This document shows positions 36,314 to 44,665 of a stretch of 64,000 bases of DNA, one piece after another. Below the pieces are notes generated by a model. It made no database searches, had not been told where the DNA came from, and saw nothing but the letters and a program-made list of their open reading frames with translations. The translations under genes and the position numbers were made by a program. Within the stretch, counting starts at the first letter, position 1, and every line of letters starts with the position of its first letter. Source of the stretch: Algihabitans sp965233705 (GTDB taxonomy: Bacteria > Pseudomonadota > Alphaproteobacteria > Kiloniellales > DSM-21159); NCBI GenBank assembly GCA_965233705.1, contig CBDDTF010000002.1, positions 62,001-126,000 of the forward strand, written 5' to 3'.

Positions 36314-38872
36314 ATGGCGGCCTCCCCCTCCCCCACCGTCTCCGGTCCCAACGGCCCGCTGGCGCTGCGCCTGGCCCGGCGCGAGCTGCGCGGCGGGCTC
36401 AAGGGCTTTCGCATCTTCCTGGCCTGCCTGCTGCTCGGCGTCGCGGCGATCGCCGGCGTCGGCTCGCTCTCCTCGGCGATGCTGGACGGGCTGGCCGAGA
36501 ACGGCCGGGCCCTGCTGGGCGGCGAGGTCGAGCTGCGGCTGATCCACCGCAAGGCCACGGCCGAAGAGCTGGGCTGGCTGCGCGACAACGCGGCGCGCCT
36601 GTCGCGCACCGCCGAGCTGCGCGCCATGGCGCGCAACGCCGAGACCCCCGACACCCGCCGCCTGGTCGAGCTGAAGGCGGTGGACGGGGCCTATCCGCTC
36701 TACGGCGAGGCCACCACCGACCAGGGCGTCGACCTCGACGCCGCGCTGGCCGCGCGCGACGGCGTCTGGGGCGCGCTGGTCGACGAAAGCCTGCTCTACC
36801 GCCTGGACCGGGAGGTCGGCGAGCGCATCGGCCTGGGCGAGCGGGTCTACGAGATCCGCGGCACGGTGGCGCGCGAGCCCGACCGCGCGGCGCGCGCCTT
36901 CACCCTGGGCCCGCGGGTGATGGTGGCCTTCGACTCCCTGGCGGGGACCGGGCTGGAGCAGCCCGGCGCGCTGATCTACTACCACTACCGCCTGGACCTG
37001 CCGGCGGGCGAGCGGCTGGAGTCCTGGCGCGCGCGGCTGAACGCGGCGCTGCCCGACGCCGGCTGGCGGGTGCGCGACCTGCAGAACGCCGCGCCCGGGC
37101 TGTCCCAGTCGGTGCAGCGTGTGGCGCTGTTCATGACCCTGGTGGGGCTGACGGCGCTGCTGGTCGGCGGCGTCGGGATCGCCAATGCCGTGCGCGCCTT
37201 CCTCGACGAAAAGCGGGCCACCATCGCCACGCTGAAGTGCCTGGGCGCGCCCGCCTTCCTGATCTTCCAGACCTACCTGGCGCAGGTGCTGGCGCTGGCC
37301 GCGCTGGGCATCCTGGCCGGCCTCGCGCTCGGCGCCGCCGTGCCGCTGGCCGCCGCGCCGCTGCTGGAGGCGCGGCTGGGCTTCGACTTCGCCGGCGGGC
37401 TCTACGCCGCGCCGCTGATCGAGGCGGCGGCCTTCGGCGTGCTGACCACCCTCGTCTTCTCGCTCTGGCCGCTGGCGCGCGCGCAGCAGATCCCCGCCGG
37501 CAGCCTGTTCCGCGACATGGTGCAGCGGGCCCGCGCCCTGCCGCCGGCCTGGGCCCTGGCCGCCCTGGCGGCGGCGGCGGCGGCCCTGGCCGCCCTGGCC
37601 ATCCTGGGCGCCGAGGAGCGGCGCTTCGCCGCCGGCTTCGTCGCCGGCGCGGTGGCCGCGCTGATCGCCTTCCGCCTGGCCGCCCTGGGCGTGGTCTGGC
37701 TGGCCCGCCGTTTGCCGCGACCGCGCCACCCCGGCCTGCGCCTGGCGATCGCCAACCTGCACCGCCCCGGCGCGGCGACCGGCAACGTGGTCATGTCCCT
37801 GGGCCTGGGGCTGACCGTGCTGGTCGCCATCGCCCTGACCGAGGGCAACCTGCGCGGCCAGGTGCTGGAGGAGATGCCGGAGGAGGCGCCGGGCTTCTAC
37901 TTCATCGACATCCAGCCCGAGCAGGTCGCGCCCTTCAAGGAGCTGGTGGGCGACTTCCCCGGCGTGGAGCGGGTCGAGTCGGTGCCGATGCTGCGCGGGC
38001 GGATCGTCGGCGTGAACGGTCAGCGCCCGGAGGAGATGCAGGTGCCCGAGGACATCCGCTGGGTGTTCCGGGGCGACCGCGGCCTGACCTGGGCGCGCGA
38101 GAAGCCGGCGCGCGAGACGGTGGTCGAGGGAAGCTGGTGGCCGGCCGACTACGACGGGCCGCCGCAGGTCTCGCTCTACAAGGAGATCTACGACGCCCTG
38201 GGGCTGGAGATCGGCGACACGCTGACGATCAACATCCTGGGCCGCGACGTCGAGGTGGAGATCGCCAACGTCCGCCCGATCGACTGGTCGGAGCTCACCA
38301 TCAACTTCGTGATGATCTTCTCGCCCGGCCTGCTGGAGGCGGCGCCGCAGACCTCGATCGCCACGGTGCACCTGGCCCCCGACCAGGAGGCGGCGCTCGA
38401 GCGCGCGGTGACCGAGGCCTTCCCCAACATCTCCGCGATCCGGGTGAAGGAGGCGCTGGCCGGCTTCGCCGAGACGCTGCGCGACATCGCCACTGCCGTC
38501 AGCGCCACCGCCAGCGTCACCGTGCTGGCCGGCATCCTGGTGCTGGCCGGCGCCGTCGCCGCCGGCCACCACCGGCGGATCTACGACTCCGTGGTGCTGA
38601 AGGTGCTGGGCGCGACCCGCCGCGCGGTCGGCCAGGCCTTCCTGCTGGAGTACGGCCTGATGGGCCTGGTGACGGCCGCCATCGCGGCGGCGATCGGCAC
38701 GGCGGCCGGCTGGGTCATCGTGACCCAGGTGATGGGGCTGGAGTTCAGCTTCCTGCCGCTGTCGGTGGCGCTGACCATGGTGCTGGCCGTGGCCGTGACC
38801 CTGCTGTTCGGCTTCGCCGGCACCTTCCGCGCCCTCTCGGTGAAGGCGGCGCCGCTGCTGCGCAACGAATAG
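36314..38872 (+). CDS. ABC transporter permease, FtsX/YbbP-like
   Basis: An 852-residue permease with about ten membrane helices and two large periplasmic MacB-like domains. The first helix is FRIFLACLLLGVAAIAGVGS and the first periplasmic domain spans about residues 55-260. FtsX helices follow (FMTLVGLTALLVGGVGIANA with the FLDEKRATIATLKCLGA coupling loop), then a second periplasmic domain. The C-terminal FtsX unit includes RRIYDSVVLKVLGATRRAVG. This duplicated layout is that of YbbP, a mechanotransmission-type exporter subunit. It is encoded 7 bases after its ATPase. Confidence 0.9.
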   Translation: MAASPSPTVSGPNGPLALRLARRELRGGLKGFRIFLACLLLGVAAIAGVGSLSSAMLDGLAENGRALLGGEVELRLIHRKATAEELGWLRDNAARLSRTAELRAMARNAETPDTRRLVELKAVDGAYPLYGEATTDQGVDLDAALAARDGVWGALVDESLLYRLDREVGERIGLGERVYEIRGTVAREPDRAARAFTLGPRVMVAFDSLAGTGLEQPGALIYYHYRLDLPAGERLESWRARLNAALPDAGWRVRDLQNAAPGLSQSVQRVALFMTLVGLTALLVGGVGIANAVRAFLDEKRATIATLKCLGAPAFLIFQTYLAQVLALAALGILAGLALGAAVPLAAAPLLEARLGFDFAGGLYAAPLIEAAAFGVLTTLVFSLWPLARAQQIPAGSLFRDMVQRARALPPAWALAALAAAAAALAALAILGAEERRFAAGFVAGAVAALIAFRLAALGVVWLARRLPRPRHPGLRLAIANLHRPGAATGNVVMSLGLGLTVLVAIALTEGNLRGQVLEEMPEEAPGFYFIDIQPEQVAPFKELVGDFPGVERVESVPMLRGRIVGVNGQRPEEMQVPEDIRWVFRGDRGLTWAREKPARETVVEGSWWPADYDGPPQVSLYKEIYDALGLEIGDTLTINILGRDVEVEIANVRPIDWSELTINFVMIFSPGLLEAAPQTSIATVHLAPDQEAALERAVTEAFPNISAIRVKEALAGFAETLRDIATAVSATASVTVLAGILVLAGAVAAGHHRRIYDSVVLKVLGATRRAVGQAFLLEYGLMGLVTAAIAAAIGTAAGWVIVTQVMGLEFSFLPLSVALTMVLAVAVTLLFGFAGTFRALSVKAAPLLRNE

Positions 38873-38922
38873 TTTGCCCCGAAAGCCTGCGGAAATTATC
38901 GCAAGGCTCATGTGGGAATGAG

Positions 38923-38951
38923 TTGATTCGCCCGCGCGGATTCCCAATATC
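38923..38951 (+). promoter_or_regulatory. Candidate promoter of the Bax inhibitor-1 family gene
   Basis: TTGATT (38923-38928), a 17-base spacer and AATATC (38946-38951) lie in an unusually A/T-rich patch 50 bases before the start codon, with GGAGAGAG as the ribosome site. Confidence 0.5.
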
Positions 38952-39001
38952 TATGCGCGAGGCAAACCACCACACCGTGACCCGGAGAGAGAGACACACA
39001 G

Positions 39002-39730
39002 ATGGTGAACCCCGACCGTCGCTACATGACGCGGAGCCAGACCGAAGCGGCGCAGATCGACGAGGGTCTGCGCAGCTACATGCTGCGCGTCTACAACTAC
39101 ATGTCCCTCGGCGTGGCCTTCACCGGCGCCATCGCGATGCTGATCGCGATGAATCCGGCCGCCGTGCAGGCCCTGTCGGGCGGCCTCTTCTGGGTGCTGT
39201 TCATCGGCATCCTCGGGCTCGGCTGGTTCGCGCCGAAGATCATGATGACCAAGTCGGTCGGCGCCGCCCAGGCCTGCTTCTGGGCCTACGCCGGCCTCTG
39301 GGGCGCGCTGCTGGGGCCGATGTTCTACGCCTACCTGCAGGTCGACCCGATGTTGATCCCGCAGGCCTTCTTCATCACCGCGGGCACCTTCGCGGGCATG
39401 AGCCTGTTCGGCTACACGACCAAGCGCAACCTCGGGCCGATGGGGGCCTTCCTGACCATGGCGGTGATCGGCCTGCTGATCGCGCTGCTGGTCAACGCCT
39501 TCCTGGTCCAGTCCAGCGGCTTCGGCCTGCTGCTGTCCTTCGGCGTGGTCCTGGTGTTCGCCGGGCTGACCGCCTACGAGACGCAGATGATCAAGAACAT
39601 GTACTTCGAGTCCGACGGCGCGGAGGTCACCACGCGCAAGTCGATCTTCGGCGCCTTCATGCTCTACGGGGCCTTCGTGACCCTGTTCATCTACATTCTC
39701 AACATCCTGGCCATGCTGCGCGGCGAGTAG
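39002..39730 (+). CDS. Bax inhibitor-1/YccA family membrane protein
   Basis: A 242-residue inner-membrane protein with seven helices. The family start is LRSYMLRVYNYMSLGVAFTG. Later come AQACFWAYAGLWGALLGPMF, AFFITAGTFAGMSLFGYTTK and the conserved ending YETQMIKNMYFES with the pore-gating acidic residues, then FGAFMLYGAFVTLFIYILNI. Relatives act as pH-sensitive Ca2+ leak channels or modulate FtsH proteolysis; which applies here is unknown. It has its own promoter and a strong terminator, so it is probably monocistronic. Confidence 0.92.
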   Translation: MVNPDRRYMTRSQTEAAQIDEGLRSYMLRVYNYMSLGVAFTGAIAMLIAMNPAAVQALSGGLFWVLFIGILGLGWFAPKIMMTKSVGAAQACFWAYAGLWGALLGPMFYAYLQVDPMLIPQAFFITAGTFAGMSLFGYTTKRNLGPMGAFLTMAVIGLLIALLVNAFLVQSSGFGLLLSFGVVLVFAGLTAYETQMIKNMYFESDGAEVTTRKSIFGAFMLYGAFVTLFIYILNILAMLRGE

Positions 39731-39766
39731 CGCCGCACAACTGGCGAGAGATCGCGACGGCCAAGG

Positions 39767-39798
39767 GGCCCGGGAGAGACACTCTCCCGGGCCTTCTT
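39767..39798 (+). terminator. Intrinsic terminator of the Bax inhibitor-1 family gene
   Basis: A perfect 12-bp stem pairs GGCCCGGGAGAG (39767-39778) with CTCTCCCGGGCC (39782-39793) around loop ACA, with tail TTCTTG. Confidence 0.85.
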
Positions 39799-40008
39799 GC
39801 GTGCGGGCCGGCCCGCATCGGCTTCACAACGCCGCGGCGCGGAACGGACGACAGCCCCCGGTCGTTTGCCCGCATGCAAGCCGAAGGTCCCACCACCGAG
39901 GCCGGACCTTCACCAGCCCCCTCCGTCCCGGGGCGGCCGGCGTGCGGCGTTCGCGGGTCGATGCCGCACAGCCCGGCGTCCGGGGCCCCAGTCGAAGGAG
40001 ACGGACCC

Positions 40009-40395
40009 ATGGCCGCTTCCTCGATGACCGCTCTCTCCGCAGCCCGCAGCCGCCGCGCGCTGGCCGCGCTGGCCGTCGCGCTGGCCGTCGTGCTGGCGCT
40101 CGGCCTCGCCCAGCCCGCGACGGCCCCCGAGGCGGCCGCCCAGGCCGCGCCCCGGGATACGGTGGAGCGCAAGCTGGCGGAATTCGGCATCGCCCAAGGC
40201 CAGGTGCGCAGCATCGAGATGATCGCACAGAAGAACAGCAGCGGCGGCGCCCGCGGCCATGTCCGAGGCTACGCCGGCTGGGTGCGGGTCGCCGGCTGCG
40301 ACGGCTTCGTCGTGATCAACACCAGCCGCACCGGGGGCTTCGACGACGCCTACACCACCGGCGGCTGCGCCGTCACCGGCCTACCGCGCTACTGA
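40009..40395 (+). CDS. Small secreted protein of unknown function
   Basis: A 128-residue protein. A basic n-region (SAARSRR) and long hydrophobic segment (ALAALAVALAVVLALGLAQP) form a signal peptide or anchor, followed by an Ala/Pro linker. The mature domain of about 75 residues begins RDTVERKLAEFGIAQGQVRS. It contains two cysteines (AGCDGFVVINTSRTGGFDD and GGCAVTGLPRY) that could form a disulfide in the periplasm. AAGGAG lies 8 bases before ATG 40009. No family is recognised. It converges with the SURF1 gene, with 25 bases between the stop codons. Confidence 0.65.
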   Translation: MAASSMTALSAARSRRALAALAVALAVVLALGLAQPATAPEAAAQAAPRDTVERKLAEFGIAQGQVRSIEMIAQKNSSGGARGHVRGYAGWVRVAGCDGFVVINTSRTGGFDDAYTTGGCAVTGLPRY

Positions 40396-40420
40396 TCGGC
40401 CGCGCTACGGAGCTGGCGCG

Positions 40421-41281
40421 CTACCAATCGCCGCCGTCGCCCGGAGACGGCGCCTGCGGGTCCGTCGCGGTCCCGCCGACCTCGCGGCGCTGGGACAGCA
40501 CGAAGATCACCAGGGCGGCGACGGCCAGCACGAACCAGGTGATGGCGTACTGCAGGTGGTCGTTCTTCTGTTCGACCACCGTCTGGCCGCCGATCGGATA
40601 GCGCCCGGCGTGCTGGTCGGGGACGGCGGCGAGGTAGAGCCCGGTGACCGGTCGCTCCAGGCCGGCCGCCTCGGCCATGGCCGGCAGGTCCATCCACAGC
40701 CACTCGTTCTCGGCCGGGTCGTTGGCGGGCCGGGCAAAGGCACGACCCTGCCAGCCGCCCTGGCGGGCGAGCCCGACCAGGGTGACGATGCCCTCGGGCC
40801 GCCCCGCGGCGCGTCGTGCCGGGTCCGCCGCGGCATCCGGCACCCAGCCGCGGTTGACCAGAAGGCTGCGGCCGTCGGACAGCCGCAGCGGGGTGATCAG
40901 GTGGCGCCCGGGCGTGCCGCGATAGGTGCGCGCGACCCGATGCAGCTCGCGCTCGTGCAGCCAGCGGCCGGTGACGCGGACGCGGCGGTATTCCGCGGCA
41001 ACCGGGTTGGCCAGCGCCTCGGTCAGGGTGATCGGCGGCGCCGTGGTGCGCTGCTCCAGGTCGGCGATCAGCGCGGTCTTCCAGGCCAGGCGGTCGAGCT
41101 GCCAGAAGCCGAGACCGAGCAGCACCGCCACCATCACCAGCGTCAGCAGGCTGGGCCAGAGGCGCGGCCGGAAGACGCGCCGGGGGCCAGGCGAGTGGGG
41201 GGCAGGCGAGTGGGGGGCAGGCGACTGGCTGGTGGTCGACTGGCTGGCGGCGGGCGGCGGTGTCGCGGGACGATCGGGCAT
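40421..41281 (-). CDS. SURF1 family cytochrome oxidase biogenesis protein
   Basis: A 286-residue inner-membrane assembly factor for haem a insertion into subunit I of aa3 oxidase. The first helix contains LGFWQLDRLAWK, the SURF1 signature. The periplasmic domain has YRGTPGRHLITPLRLSDGRS and LLVNRGWVP. The second helix follows KNDHLQYAITWFVLAVAAL. The N-terminus is a low-complexity Ser/Pro/Gln stretch encoded by 15-bp tandem repeats, inserted before the first helix. It is the last gene of the cta cluster, starting 7 bases after DUF983. Confidence 0.93.
   Translation of the reverse strand: MPDRPATPPPAASQSTTSQSPAPHSPAPHSPGPRRVFRPRLWPSLLTLVMVAVLLGLGFWQLDRLAWKTALIADLEQRTTAPPITLTEALANPVAAEYRRVRVTGRWLHERELHRVARTYRGTPGRHLITPLRLSDGRSLLVNRGWVPDAAADPARRAAGRPEGIVTLVGLARQGGWQGRAFARPANDPAENEWLWMDLPAMAEAAGLERPVTGLYLAAVPDQHAGRYPIGGQTVVEQKNDHLQYAITWFVLAVAALVIFVLSQRREVGGTATDPQAPSPGDGGDW
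41188..41247. repeat. Four 15-bp tandem repeats encoding the SURF1 N-terminus
   Basis: CAGGCGAGTGGGGGG occurs at 41188-41202 and 41203-41217, with diverged units at 41218-41232 and 41233-41247. The period of five codons gives the repeated SPAPH/SQSTT-type peptide, so expansion keeps the frame. Confidence 0.88.
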
Positions 41282-41288
41282 GCGGGCG

Positions 41289-41687
41289 TCAATCGTAGCT
41301 GGTCTGGCCGCTGTCGCTGGCCCGGTGGCGGAACTGCAGCGCGATCAGCGTGGCCTTGAAGGGCCGCAGCAGCGCCAGGGTGAGGCCGAGGATAGCCGCC
41401 GGCCAGAGCGCCACATGAACCCAGTAGGGCGGCGCAAGGGCGACCTCCAGCCAGAGGGCCAGGGGCACCACCAGCGCGCCCAGCACGAAGATGATGAAGA
41501 CCGCCGGGCCGTCGCCGCTGTCCGCCTTGGCCAGGTCGGCGCCGCAGACCGCGCAGCGCGGCGCCACGGTCAGAAACCCCTCGAACAGCCGCCCCCGGCC
41601 GCAGCGCGGGCAGCGGCAGGCCGGACCGGCCACCCAGGGCGAGACCCGCGGATAGCGGGTCTGCGGCGCCGGGCGGCCGTCCGTCAC
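41289..41687 (-). CDS. DUF983 family protein
   Basis: A 132-residue protein. A cytoplasmic zinc-ribbon-like motif (CRCPRCGRGRLFEGFLTVAP then RCAVCGADL) precedes two membrane helices (FIIFVLGALVVPLALWLEVA and HVALWPAAILGLTLALLRPF). DUF983 genes sit in oxidase clusters of alphaproteobacteria between subunit III and SURF1, as here, and an assembly role is assumed. The GTG start 41687 has AAGG upstream. It lies 34 bases after ctaE. Confidence 0.9.
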   Translation of the reverse strand: MTDGRPAPQTRYPRVSPWVAGPACRCPRCGRGRLFEGFLTVAPRCAVCGADLAKADSGDGPAVFIIFVLGALVVPLALWLEVALAPPYWVHVALWPAAILGLTLALLRPFKATLIALQFRHRASDSGQTSYD

Positions 41688-41721
41688 GGCGCGCCTTGAC
41701 GTCGGCTCGCGCCCACGCCGC

Positions 41722-42555
41722 TCACATCAGGACCGGGCCGGCGCCCCACCAGTAGATGGAGACGAAGAGGAACAGCCAGACCACGTCGACGAAGTGCCAG
41801 TACCAGGCCGCCGCCTCGAAGCCGAAGTGGTGGTCGCTGGTGAAGTGGCCCTTGTAGGCACGGAACCAGCAGACCGCCAGGAACAGCGTGCCGACGATCA
41901 CGTGGAAGCCGTGGAAGCCGGTCGCCATGAAGAAGGCGCCGGTGTAGACCGAGTCGCTGAAGCCGAAGGGCGCGTGGCTGTACTCGTAGGCCTGCAGCGC
42001 GGTGAACAGCAGCCCCAGGATCACGGTCAGTCCGAGCCCCTGCAGCATGCCCTTGCGGTCGCCCTCGCGCAGGGCGTGGTGCGCCCAGGTCACTGTGCAG
42101 CCGGACAGCAGCAGGATCAGCGTGTTCATGAAGGGCAGCGAGAAGGGATCGAAGGTGACCAGCCCCTCCGGCGGCCAGACCCCGCCCAGCGCCTCGGCGC
42201 GCGCCACCTGCTTGGCCTCGTTCGGGAACAGCGCCGGGTCGAAGTAGGCCCAGAAGAAGGCGACGAAGAACATCACCTCCGAGGCGATGAACAGCAGCAT
42301 GCCGTAGCGCAGGCCGATCTGCACCACCGGGGTGTGCAGCTTGCGGAAGGTCGCCTCGATGATCACCTCGCGCCACCAGCCGGCCATGGTGACCAGCACC
42401 ATCAGCACGCCGAGCGGCAGCATCCAGGCGGCCATGTCGTGCATGTAGAGCACCAGGCCGAGCGCGAGGACGCCACCGGACAGGGCCCCGATCAGCGGCC
42501 AGGGGCTGGGATCGACCAGGTGGTAGGGATGGTTCGGCTTGGCGTGATCGCTCAT
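41722..42555 (-). CDS. ctaE: Cytochrome c oxidase subunit III
   Basis: A 277-residue seven-helix subunit of the aa3-type oxidase that stabilises proton uptake into subunit I. Diagnostic blocks are HPYHLVDPSPWPLIGALSGG, GMLLFIASEVMFFVAFFWAY with the conserved glutamate, WAHHALREGDRKGMLQGLGL, ATGFHGFHVIVGTLFLAVCW and the end AAAWYWHFVDVVWLFLFVSI. ATG 42555 matches the family start; the frame extends upstream through intergenic sequence. It follows ctaG after a 250-base gap that holds palindromes. Confidence 0.96.
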   Translation of the reverse strand: MSDHAKPNHPYHLVDPSPWPLIGALSGGVLALGLVLYMHDMAAWMLPLGVLMVLVTMAGWWREVIIEATFRKLHTPVVQIGLRYGMLLFIASEVMFFVAFFWAYFDPALFPNEAKQVARAEALGGVWPPEGLVTFDPFSLPFMNTLILLLSGCTVTWAHHALREGDRKGMLQGLGLTVILGLLFTALQAYEYSHAPFGFSDSVYTGAFFMATGFHGFHVIVGTLFLAVCWFRAYKGHFTSDHHFGFEAAAWYWHFVDVVWLFLFVSIYWWGAGPVLM

Positions 42556-42635
42556 TTTCGTTTCTCTCGTTTCCCGCCGGCCCACGGGCCGGTCCCCTCT
42601 CGTCTCGTCGGCTGGCGTGATCTGCGCCCCTGGGT

Positions 42636-42655
42636 CCGCCGGGCGCGCCCGGCGG
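42636..42655. terminator. 20-bp palindrome in the ctaG-ctaE gap
   Basis: CCGCCGGGCG/CGCCCGGCGG is a perfect palindrome, closely followed by GGCTGCGCAGCC (42654-42665). The 250-base gap is the only long one in the cta cluster, so this may be a processing or attenuation hairpin. No T tract is present. Confidence 0.35.
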
Positions 42656-42805
42656 CTGCGCAGCCTCACGCCACCGCCATGATCCAGGGCAGGTTTCCCC
42701 GTGACCGGCGGAGCCATGCTGCGGCTCCGAACGATCACGCCCTGCTCTAGGTCTGCCGCAAAAGCGCCCCGGCGTGCAAGTCCGCCGCCGGGCCGCCGCC
42801 GCGGC

Positions 42806-43435
42806 CTACTCCCCGGCCAGCGCCGCGGCCTGCGGGCGCGCCGCCGGACCGGCCGCGCCGATCTGCTCCTCTTGCTCCAACTGCTCCTCCCAATCGTCGA
42901 GATCGCGGAAGAAGGTGTAGGACAGGGTGATGGTGGTGACGTCGGCGGTGGCCGGGTCCTCCTCGATCGCGGGATCGATGAAGAAGCTCACGCCCATGCG
43001 CGTCGACTCGCCGGCGGCGAGCGTCTGCTCGTCGAAGCAGAAGCACTGCACCTTGTTGAAGTACTGCCCGGCCTTGGGCGGCGTCACGTTGAAGACCGCC
43101 GTGCCGATGGTCGGCCGCGCCGCCCGGTTTTCGGCATTGTAGAAGACCAGCCCCGGCACGCCGGGACGGATCGTCACCTTGCGCTCCTCCGGCCCGAAGC
43201 TCCAGGGCAGGCGCTCGTCGACCAGCGCGTCGAAGCGCACGGTGATGCTGCGCTCGCCGGTCTGCTCGGGCAGCGCGTCGGCGATCTGGGTGGTGCCGCC
43301 GAAGCCGGTGACGCGGCAGAAGAGGTCGTAGAGCGGCACCGCGGCGAAGGACAGGCCGACCATGCCGAAGACGATGCTCAGCAGGACCACCGCGACCCTG
43401 GCATTCTTGCCCTGCGACTTGCGTGTCTCGCTCAT
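42806..43435 (-). CDS. ctaG: Cytochrome c oxidase assembly protein CtaG (Cox11)
   Basis: A 209-residue copper chaperone that delivers Cu to the CuB site of subunit I. One N-terminal helix (VAVVLLSIVFGMVGLSFAAV) is followed by PLYDLFCRVTGFGGTTQ and an Ig-like periplasmic domain. The copper motif is QCFCFDEQTLAAGE. The conserved TRMGVSFFIDPAIEEDP block and ITLSYTFFRD are present. The tail of about 25 residues is Ala/Glu/Gln-rich. It lies 9 bases after the small CoxF-like gene. Confidence 0.95.
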   Translation of the reverse strand: MSETRKSQGKNARVAVVLLSIVFGMVGLSFAAVPLYDLFCRVTGFGGTTQIADALPEQTGERSITVRFDALVDERLPWSFGPEERKVTIRPGVPGLVFYNAENRAARPTIGTAVFNVTPPKAGQYFNKVQCFCFDEQTLAAGESTRMGVSFFIDPAIEEDPATADVTTITLSYTFFRDLDDWEEQLEQEEQIGAAGPAARPQAAALAGE

Positions 43436-43444
43436 TTCCGCCTC

Positions 43445-43588
43445 CTAGCCGCCCATGCGGACGATGGACACGATGTAGACGATCACGATGAAGGCCAGCA
43501 GCGCGGCCAGCAGCGCCAGGTTCTTGCCCCGCTTCTTGCGGTGGATGTCGCTGTCGCCGGGACGGCGGCGCTCCTCCTTCGGGCTCAC
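43445..43588 (-). CDS. coxF: CoxF-like small oxidase-cluster protein
   Basis: A 47-residue protein with a charged N-terminus (SPKEERRRPGDSDIHRKKRG) and one membrane helix (ALLAALLAFIVIVYIVSIVR). Size, topology and position between ctaB and ctaG match CoxF of alphaproteobacterial oxidase clusters. The GTG start at 43588 is supported by GGGAGG 11 bases upstream and lies 5 bases after ctaB; the open frame continues upstream only as an antisense-like shadow in ctaB. It is easy to miss because of its size and non-ATG start. Confidence 0.8.
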   Translation of the reverse strand: MSPKEERRRPGDSDIHRKKRGKNLALLAALLAFIVIVYIVSIVRMGG

Positions 43589-43593
43589 GGGCC

Positions 43594-44553
43594 TCAGCCT
43601 CCCAGACCGAGCAGCGGCGCCAGCGACGCGGACAGGCCGGGCGCACGGTCGAGCATCATCAGCGCGAAGAGGCCGAACAGGTAGGTCAGCGAGAAGCGGA
43701 ACATGCGCTTGGCCGGCGCGTGATCGCCGCCCGCAGCGGCCGGCGCGCGCAGCACCCGCAGGGCATGGCCGACGAACAGCAGGCCGAGCACCACCGCGGC
43801 GGCGCCGTAGAGCCAGCCGGTCACGCCCAGCACCGCCGGCAGCGGCGCCAGGGGCAGCAGCAGCAGGGTGTAGAGCAGCATCTGGCGCTTGGTCGCCGCC
43901 TTGCCGGCGACCACTGGCAGCATCGGCACGCCGACCTTGGCGTAGTCGGCGCAGCGGTAGAGCGACAGCGCCCAGAAGTGCGGCGGCGTCCACATGAAGA
44001 TCAGCGCGAAGAGCAGGATCGAGCCGAGGTCGACCGAGCCGGTCACCGCCGCCCAGCCGATCATCGGCGGGAAGGCGCCGGCGGCGCCGCCGATCACGAT
44101 GTTCTGCGGCGTGCGCCGCTTCAGCCAGACGGTGTAGACGAAGACGTAGAAGAGGGTGGCCAACGCCAGCAGCGCGGCGGCGGTCCAGTTGACCGCCAGC
44201 CCCATCAGCATGACCGAGAAGACGCTCAGCACCACGCCGAAGGCCAGCGCCTCGCTCGGCTCGACCCGGCCGGCGGGGATCGGCCGGCGCTTGGTGCGCG
44301 CCATGACCGCGTCGATGTCGCGGTCGTACCACATGTTGATCGCCCCGGCCGCGCCGGCCGAGACCGCGATGCAGAGCACGGCGACGGCGGCCAGCACCGG
44401 GTGCAGGCTGCCCGGCGCCAGATAGAGGCCGGCCACGCCGCTGAAGACCACCAGGGTCATTACCCGCGGCTTGAGCAGGGCCCAGTAGTCGCGCGCCTGC
44501 TGCAGGTCCGTCAGGGCACCGCGCAGGCCCGGCTGATAGATGCTGTCGCTCAC
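43594..44553 (-). CDS. ctaB: Protohaem IX farnesyltransferase (haem O synthase)
   Basis: A 319-residue UbiA-type prenyltransferase with nine helices that converts haem B to haem O for the aa3 oxidase. The first Asp-rich motif is NMWYDRDIDAVMARTKRRPI and the second region includes IFMWTPPHFWALSLYRCADY. LLKPRVMTLVVFSGVAGLYL opens the first helix. It lies between ctaD (112 bases upstream) and the coxF-like gene. Confidence 0.96.
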   Translation of the reverse strand: MSDSIYQPGLRGALTDLQQARDYWALLKPRVMTLVVFSGVAGLYLAPGSLHPVLAAVAVLCIAVSAGAAGAINMWYDRDIDAVMARTKRRPIPAGRVEPSEALAFGVVLSVFSVMLMGLAVNWTAAALLALATLFYVFVYTVWLKRRTPQNIVIGGAAGAFPPMIGWAAVTGSVDLGSILLFALIFMWTPPHFWALSLYRCADYAKVGVPMLPVVAGKAATKRQMLLYTLLLLPLAPLPAVLGVTGWLYGAAAVVLGLLFVGHALRVLRAPAAAGGDHAPAKRMFRFSLTYLFGLFALMMLDRAPGLSASLAPLLGLGG

Positions 44554-44665
44554 GAGGTCAAACCCTGCTCGACCATGACGGCTGCGGCTTTCTCAAGGCC
44601 CCCGCCCGCCGCCGGGCGATCCGGCGGCGGGCGGCGACGTCGTTGCCCCTTCGGCCCCTGGCCGC

